The notes below the pieces were generated by a model. The model saw nothing but the letters and a program-made list of their open reading frames with translations. It ran no database searches and was not told where the DNA came from. A stretch of 7,122 bases of DNA, from NCBI GenBank assembly GCA_009782015.1, contig WQUP01000037.1, positions 1 through 7,122 of the forward strand. Direction: 5' to 3'. Position 1 is the stretch's first letter. Every line of letters begins with the position of its first letter. Below are positions 5,255-7,122 of the stretch, piece after piece. Position numbers and translations under genes: made by a program. Origin of the DNA: Endomicrobiia bacterium. Its GTDB lineage: Bacteria; Elusimicrobiota; Endomicrobiia; Endomicrobiales; Endomicrobiaceae.

Positions 5255-6463
5255 CTAATCCCGTATCCGTGCGCTTTTCTGTTTATTAAGGTCTTTAAGG
5301 ACCTTAAAGTCCTTAAGATCATTAAGACGATTGTTCACCAGCTGCGCCGTTACCCCGAAAAATATCACGGCAAGAACCGCCAGTTGTATTACAAAAGGGT
5401 ACGTAAACTCTATTCCCAAATCCTGCTGGTAAATTTTTCTGAACGCTTCTATAAAAGGAGTCAGCGGGATAAGCTGGACAAAATACGCCAGAGGTTTCGG
5501 CATCTGCGCCACGGGCCATGTGTAGCCCGAAAATAAAAACGCCGGCGCGGAAATCAAAAGACACGCTTTAAGCGAATCCAATCTGTTTTTAAAAATTGCG
5601 GCAAGCATAAGCCCGAGCGACACGCCGGCCAGCGACACAAACAGGCTTAATATCTCTGCCGCAAGAACCGTGGAAACTATGGGAATGTCAAAAAGCGGAA
5701 ATATTGCGCGGTATAAAATCTCAAAATGCAGCATGGCTATTAAAACATACATGAGAGTTTTTCCCAAAAGAGCTTTAAAAACGCTGTTTCCGGCAATCTT
5801 TTTCATGCGCCTGACGGTTCTAAAATCGTATTCGCCGGAAAGCGTGAGCGTTCCGGCGAGAATGAGAAGCTGATGCAGCACCGCAAGCCACAATCCCGGA
5901 GTAAGATAAAAATTGTAATTGAGCGCGGGATTAAAAAGCCTTGCGCTGTCGTTTTGCATAGGCCGGATAAGCGTCTTGGCTTGGTTTGAGGAAAAACCTC
6001 TTTTTGCAAGCGTCTTATATTTTATGCCGGCGCCGACGGTGCCGATTATGGTTGCCGCGTCTATGCTTGTTATGTTGCCTGTTATGTAATTTGCCGCGTT
6101 TGTGAAAACGACTATGGTTTGCGGCTTCTGCCGCTTTATATTTTTCTCGGTTCCTTTCGGTATGTATATTCCCAAAGAGATTTTGTCGCGCTCAAACAGC
6201 TCTTTCATCTCGCGTACATTTGAAAGCCTGTATCTGATGTCAATGTCCGGCGAGGCGTTGAAATAGCGGACGATAGTTCGCGATAGTTTGGAGTTGTCAT
6301 TGTCTATCACGGCTGCCGGCATTTTTTCAAGCATTCCCGAGGCATATATGCCTCCGAGAAAAATGCAGTCCGCCAGGGGAAAAACGATAAGCGCCGCAAG
6401 GTAAAGCCTGCGGCCTTTTAAAAATCCCCATTCGCGTTTGATTATTCTGAAGATATCTTTCAT
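5255..6463 (-). CDS. ABC-2 type exporter permease, first subunit
   Basis: This 402-residue inner-membrane protein has the same plan as its downstream partner: TM1 (about 20-42), an extracytoplasmic domain (about 43-184), then five TM segments (about 187-208, 235-257, 264-290, 299-315, 355-377). It carries FNPALNYNFYLTPG (177-190), SGYTWPVAQMP (312-322) and PLTPFIEAFR (333-342), all typical of YhhJ/YbhS/YbhR permeases. The two probably form a heterodimer. I start it at the ATG at 6461-6463: MKDIFRIIKREW matches the partner's opening, whereas the longer frame to 6568 is read through a palindromic repeat. No ribosome site precedes this ATG, but a TATAAA at 6470-6475 would give an almost leaderless transcript. 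The C-terminal tail after the last helix is made of a 9-bp tandem repeat. No ATPase gene is adjacent. Confidence 0.88.
   Translation of the reverse strand: MKDIFRIIKREWGFLKGRRLYLAALIVFPLADCIFLGGIYASGMLEKMPAAVIDNDNSKLSRTIVRYFNASPDIDIRYRLSNVREMKELFERDKISLGIYIPKGTEKNIKRQKPQTIVVFTNAANYITGNITSIDAATIIGTVGAGIKYKTLAKRGFSSNQAKTLIRPMQNDSARLFNPALNYNFYLTPGLWLAVLHQLLILAGTLTLSGEYDFRTVRRMKKIAGNSVFKALLGKTLMYVLIAMLHFEILYRAIFPLFDIPIVSTVLAAEILSLFVSLAGVSLGLMLAAIFKNRLDSLKACLLISAPAFLFSGYTWPVAQMPKPLAYFVQLIPLTPFIEAFRKIYQQDLGIEFTYPFVIQLAVLAVIFFGVTAQLVNNRLNDLKDFKVLKDLNKQKSARIRD
5286..5330 (-). repeat. five 9-bp tandem units at the 3' end of the first permease gene
   Basis: On the plus strand the units are TTAAGGTCT, TTAAGGACC, TTAAAGTCC, TTAAGATCA and TTAAGACGA, in perfect 9-bp register. 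Read in frame on the minus strand they give an [D/V]-[L/F]-[K/N] tripeptide series at residues 380-393. The array also contains the palindrome CTTTAAGG-A-CCTTAAAG (5293-5309). Confidence 0.8.
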
Positions 6464-6497
6464 TTTTAGTTTATACGAGAATAAAATTTTTTTGTTT

Positions 6498-6526
6498 GTC
6501 ATTCCGTGCTTGACACGGAATCCATG
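6498..6526 (+). repeat. palindromic element 4, GTCATTCCGTG type
   Basis: ATTCCGTG (6501-6508) pairs perfectly with CACGGAAT (6514-6521) around the loop CTTGA, with GTC before and CC after. It lies about 35 bases upstream of the first permease start codon. It is the reason the open frame extends falsely to 6568. Confidence 0.8.
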
Positions 6527-6573
6527 GGCACTAAAAATTATCGGAATTGTCCCTTGATAAACTAACAAATGGT

Positions 6574-6628
6574 GTCATCCCGAATCCTGTATTCCGACAC
6601 TACGGGACAGGCCCGTTTCGGGATCTCG
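6574..6628 (+). repeat. palindromic element 5, nested form
   Basis: The outer stem ATCCCGAA/TTCGGGAT (6577-6584 with 6617-6624) encloses CCTGT/ACAGG (6586-6590 with 6607-6611). An alternative inner hairpin ACGGG/CCCGT (6602-6606 with 6612-6616) competes with it. The ends GTC and CTCG match the pattern of the other elements. Confidence 0.65.
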
Positions 6629-6642
6629 GAAGTTTACTTCCG
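6627..6642. other. small hairpin beside element 5
   Basis: CGGAAG-TTTA-CTTCCG is a perfect 6-bp inverted repeat with a 4-nt loop, starting at the end of element 5. No T-tract follows, so it does not look like a terminator. It may be an outer part of the element. Confidence 0.5.
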
Positions 6643-6680
6643 CAACTCATTTCAGCATCTCGTCGTGAAAAGATTAACGG

Positions 6681-6707
6681 CAGATCCTGAAACAAGTTCA
6701 GGATGAC
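6681..6707 (-). repeat. palindromic element 6, GTCATCCTGAA type
   Basis: Read on the minus strand, GTC is followed by ATCCTGAA and TTCAGGAT around the loop CTTGT (stem positions 6684-6691 and 6697-6704), ending in CTG. It is a 27-base unit in inverted orientation to element 7, from which it differs at only four positions. Confidence 0.75.
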
Positions 6708-6733
6708 ACATTAGGTGGCATACTGAACGGCAT

Positions 6734-6760
6734 GTCACCCTGAACTCGTTTCAGGGTCAG
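6734..6760 (+). repeat. palindromic element 7, GTCACCCTGAA type
   Basis: ACCCTGAA (6737-6744) pairs with TTCAGGGT (6750-6757) around the loop CTCGT, with GTC before and CAG after. It matches 23 of 27 bases of element 6. One of the changed pairs keeps the stem intact by a double substitution. Confidence 0.75.
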
Positions 6761-6770
6761 GACACAACGA

Positions 6771-6789
6771 GAGGTTTTTAGAGAACCTC
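6771..6789. other. hairpin between the repeats and the divergent promoter
   Basis: GAGGTT (6771-6776) pairs with AACCTC (6784-6789) around a 7-nt loop. It separates the repeat cluster from the AT-rich promoter region of the plus-strand gene. There is no T-tract; its role is unclear. Confidence 0.35.
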
Positions 6790-6837
6790 CCTTGTGAAAA
6801 AATTGTGAATAATACGCGGCTGCGGCGCGGCTTTTTG

Positions 6838-6868
6838 TATAATATGAAAAATTATTTTGCTTAAGGAG
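6838..6868 (+). promoter_or_regulatory. -10 box and ribosome binding site of the exported-protein gene
   Basis: A perfect TATAAT lies at 6838-6843 and AAGGAG at 6863-6868, 8 bases before the ATG. The leader would be about 27 nt. The -35 position falls in a GC-rich stretch (6815-6830) without a consensus hexamer, which suggests either a weak promoter or one needing an activator. Two TTGTGAA copies at 6792-6798 and 6803-6809, 11 bases apart, lie upstream. Confidence 0.5.
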
Positions 6869-6876
6869 AGCGGTCA

Positions 6877-7122
6877 ATGAGAAAAATTTTGTTTTTATCT
6901 TTGGCGTTGTTTGCAACTCTGGCGAGCGGGGCGTACGGACAGCAGGTCGCAGGAACCGATCCCGAAAGGAATGTCTCTTCCGGAGCGATTTTATCCGTTT
7001 CGGGCTACAGCAATCCCGTTTTTATCTCTTCGGGCACCAACGGCACGACGCCGTATTTCATAGCGGTTACGGGCGGAGGCGGTGTAACTCTTACAAACAA
7101 CAGCGGCGGCGGACAGGGAGTC
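6877..7122 (+). CDS. exported protein, N-terminal part, cut by window end
   Basis: The first 82 codons are in the window. The start MRKILFLSLALFATLASGAYGQQ is a clear Sec signal peptide with likely cleavage after AYG (residue 21). The mature part is rich in G, S, T and N (for example TGGGGVTLTNNSGGGQG), like the passenger start of an autotransporter or another beta-helical surface protein, and recalls the style of the large autotransporter in this window. No enzymatic motif is visible. A strong AAGGAG ribosome site supports the start. It is divergent from the permease pair. Whether it carries a barrel domain cannot be seen because the frame is still open at the edge. Confidence 0.8.
   Translation, partial: MRKILFLSLALFATLASGAYGQQVAGTDPERNVSSGAILSVSGYSNPVFISSGTNGTTPYFIAVTGGGGVTLTNNSGGGQGV

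Overview
The window reads as part of a Gram-negative chromosome. It encodes a surface autotransporter with a signal peptide, Pmp-like repeats and a beta-barrel, an ABC-2 export permease pair, a second exported protein, and spacers full of small palindromic repeats. The Pmp-like autotransporter, short palindromic repeats and mixed codon use suggest something like Elusimicrobiota/Endomicrobia, but this is a weak inference. Nothing here fixes the taxon.

Left part (1-1110), all on the minus strand, is an RNA-centred cluster. Reading in the direction of transcription it holds: a near-consensus promoter (1082-1110); a sharply bounded 92-nt GC-rich island (955-1046) that begins with the 5' half of a tRNA-Ser; an intact tRNA-Ser(UGA) (798-887); three consecutive small hairpins separated by identical TGATG linkers (734-789); a 92-residue basic protein with a coiled coil and two 32-residue repeats (442-720); a cold-shock-domain protein (174-377) with its own -10 box and a foldable leader; and a probable terminator (81-125). 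There is no room for a promoter between the tRNA and the hairpins, so the small gene may be read from the tRNA transcript. Positions 1-80 show no gene that I can support.

Middle part (1151-3775, minus) is one large autotransporter with a signal peptide, GGA[IL]/FxxN passenger motifs, a C-terminal barrel and an unusual 77-residue tail after the barrel. Its 328-base upstream spacer (3776-4103) carries a leader hairpin and three palindromic elements.

Right part (4104-6463, minus) is a two-gene unit of ABC-2 export permeases two bases apart, without an ATPase, membrane fusion protein or outer-membrane channel nearby. The upstream permease gene carries five 9-bp tandem units in its 3' end. The 413-base divergent spacer (6464-6876) holds four more palindromic elements and two extra hairpins. 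A plus-strand exported protein then starts at 6877 and runs off the window. Seven palindromic elements in the two spacers share GTCA[T/C] and [A/G]TC ends while their stems differ.

The observations most worth following are the triple hairpin leader, the tRNA-headed GC island, and the palindromic element family.
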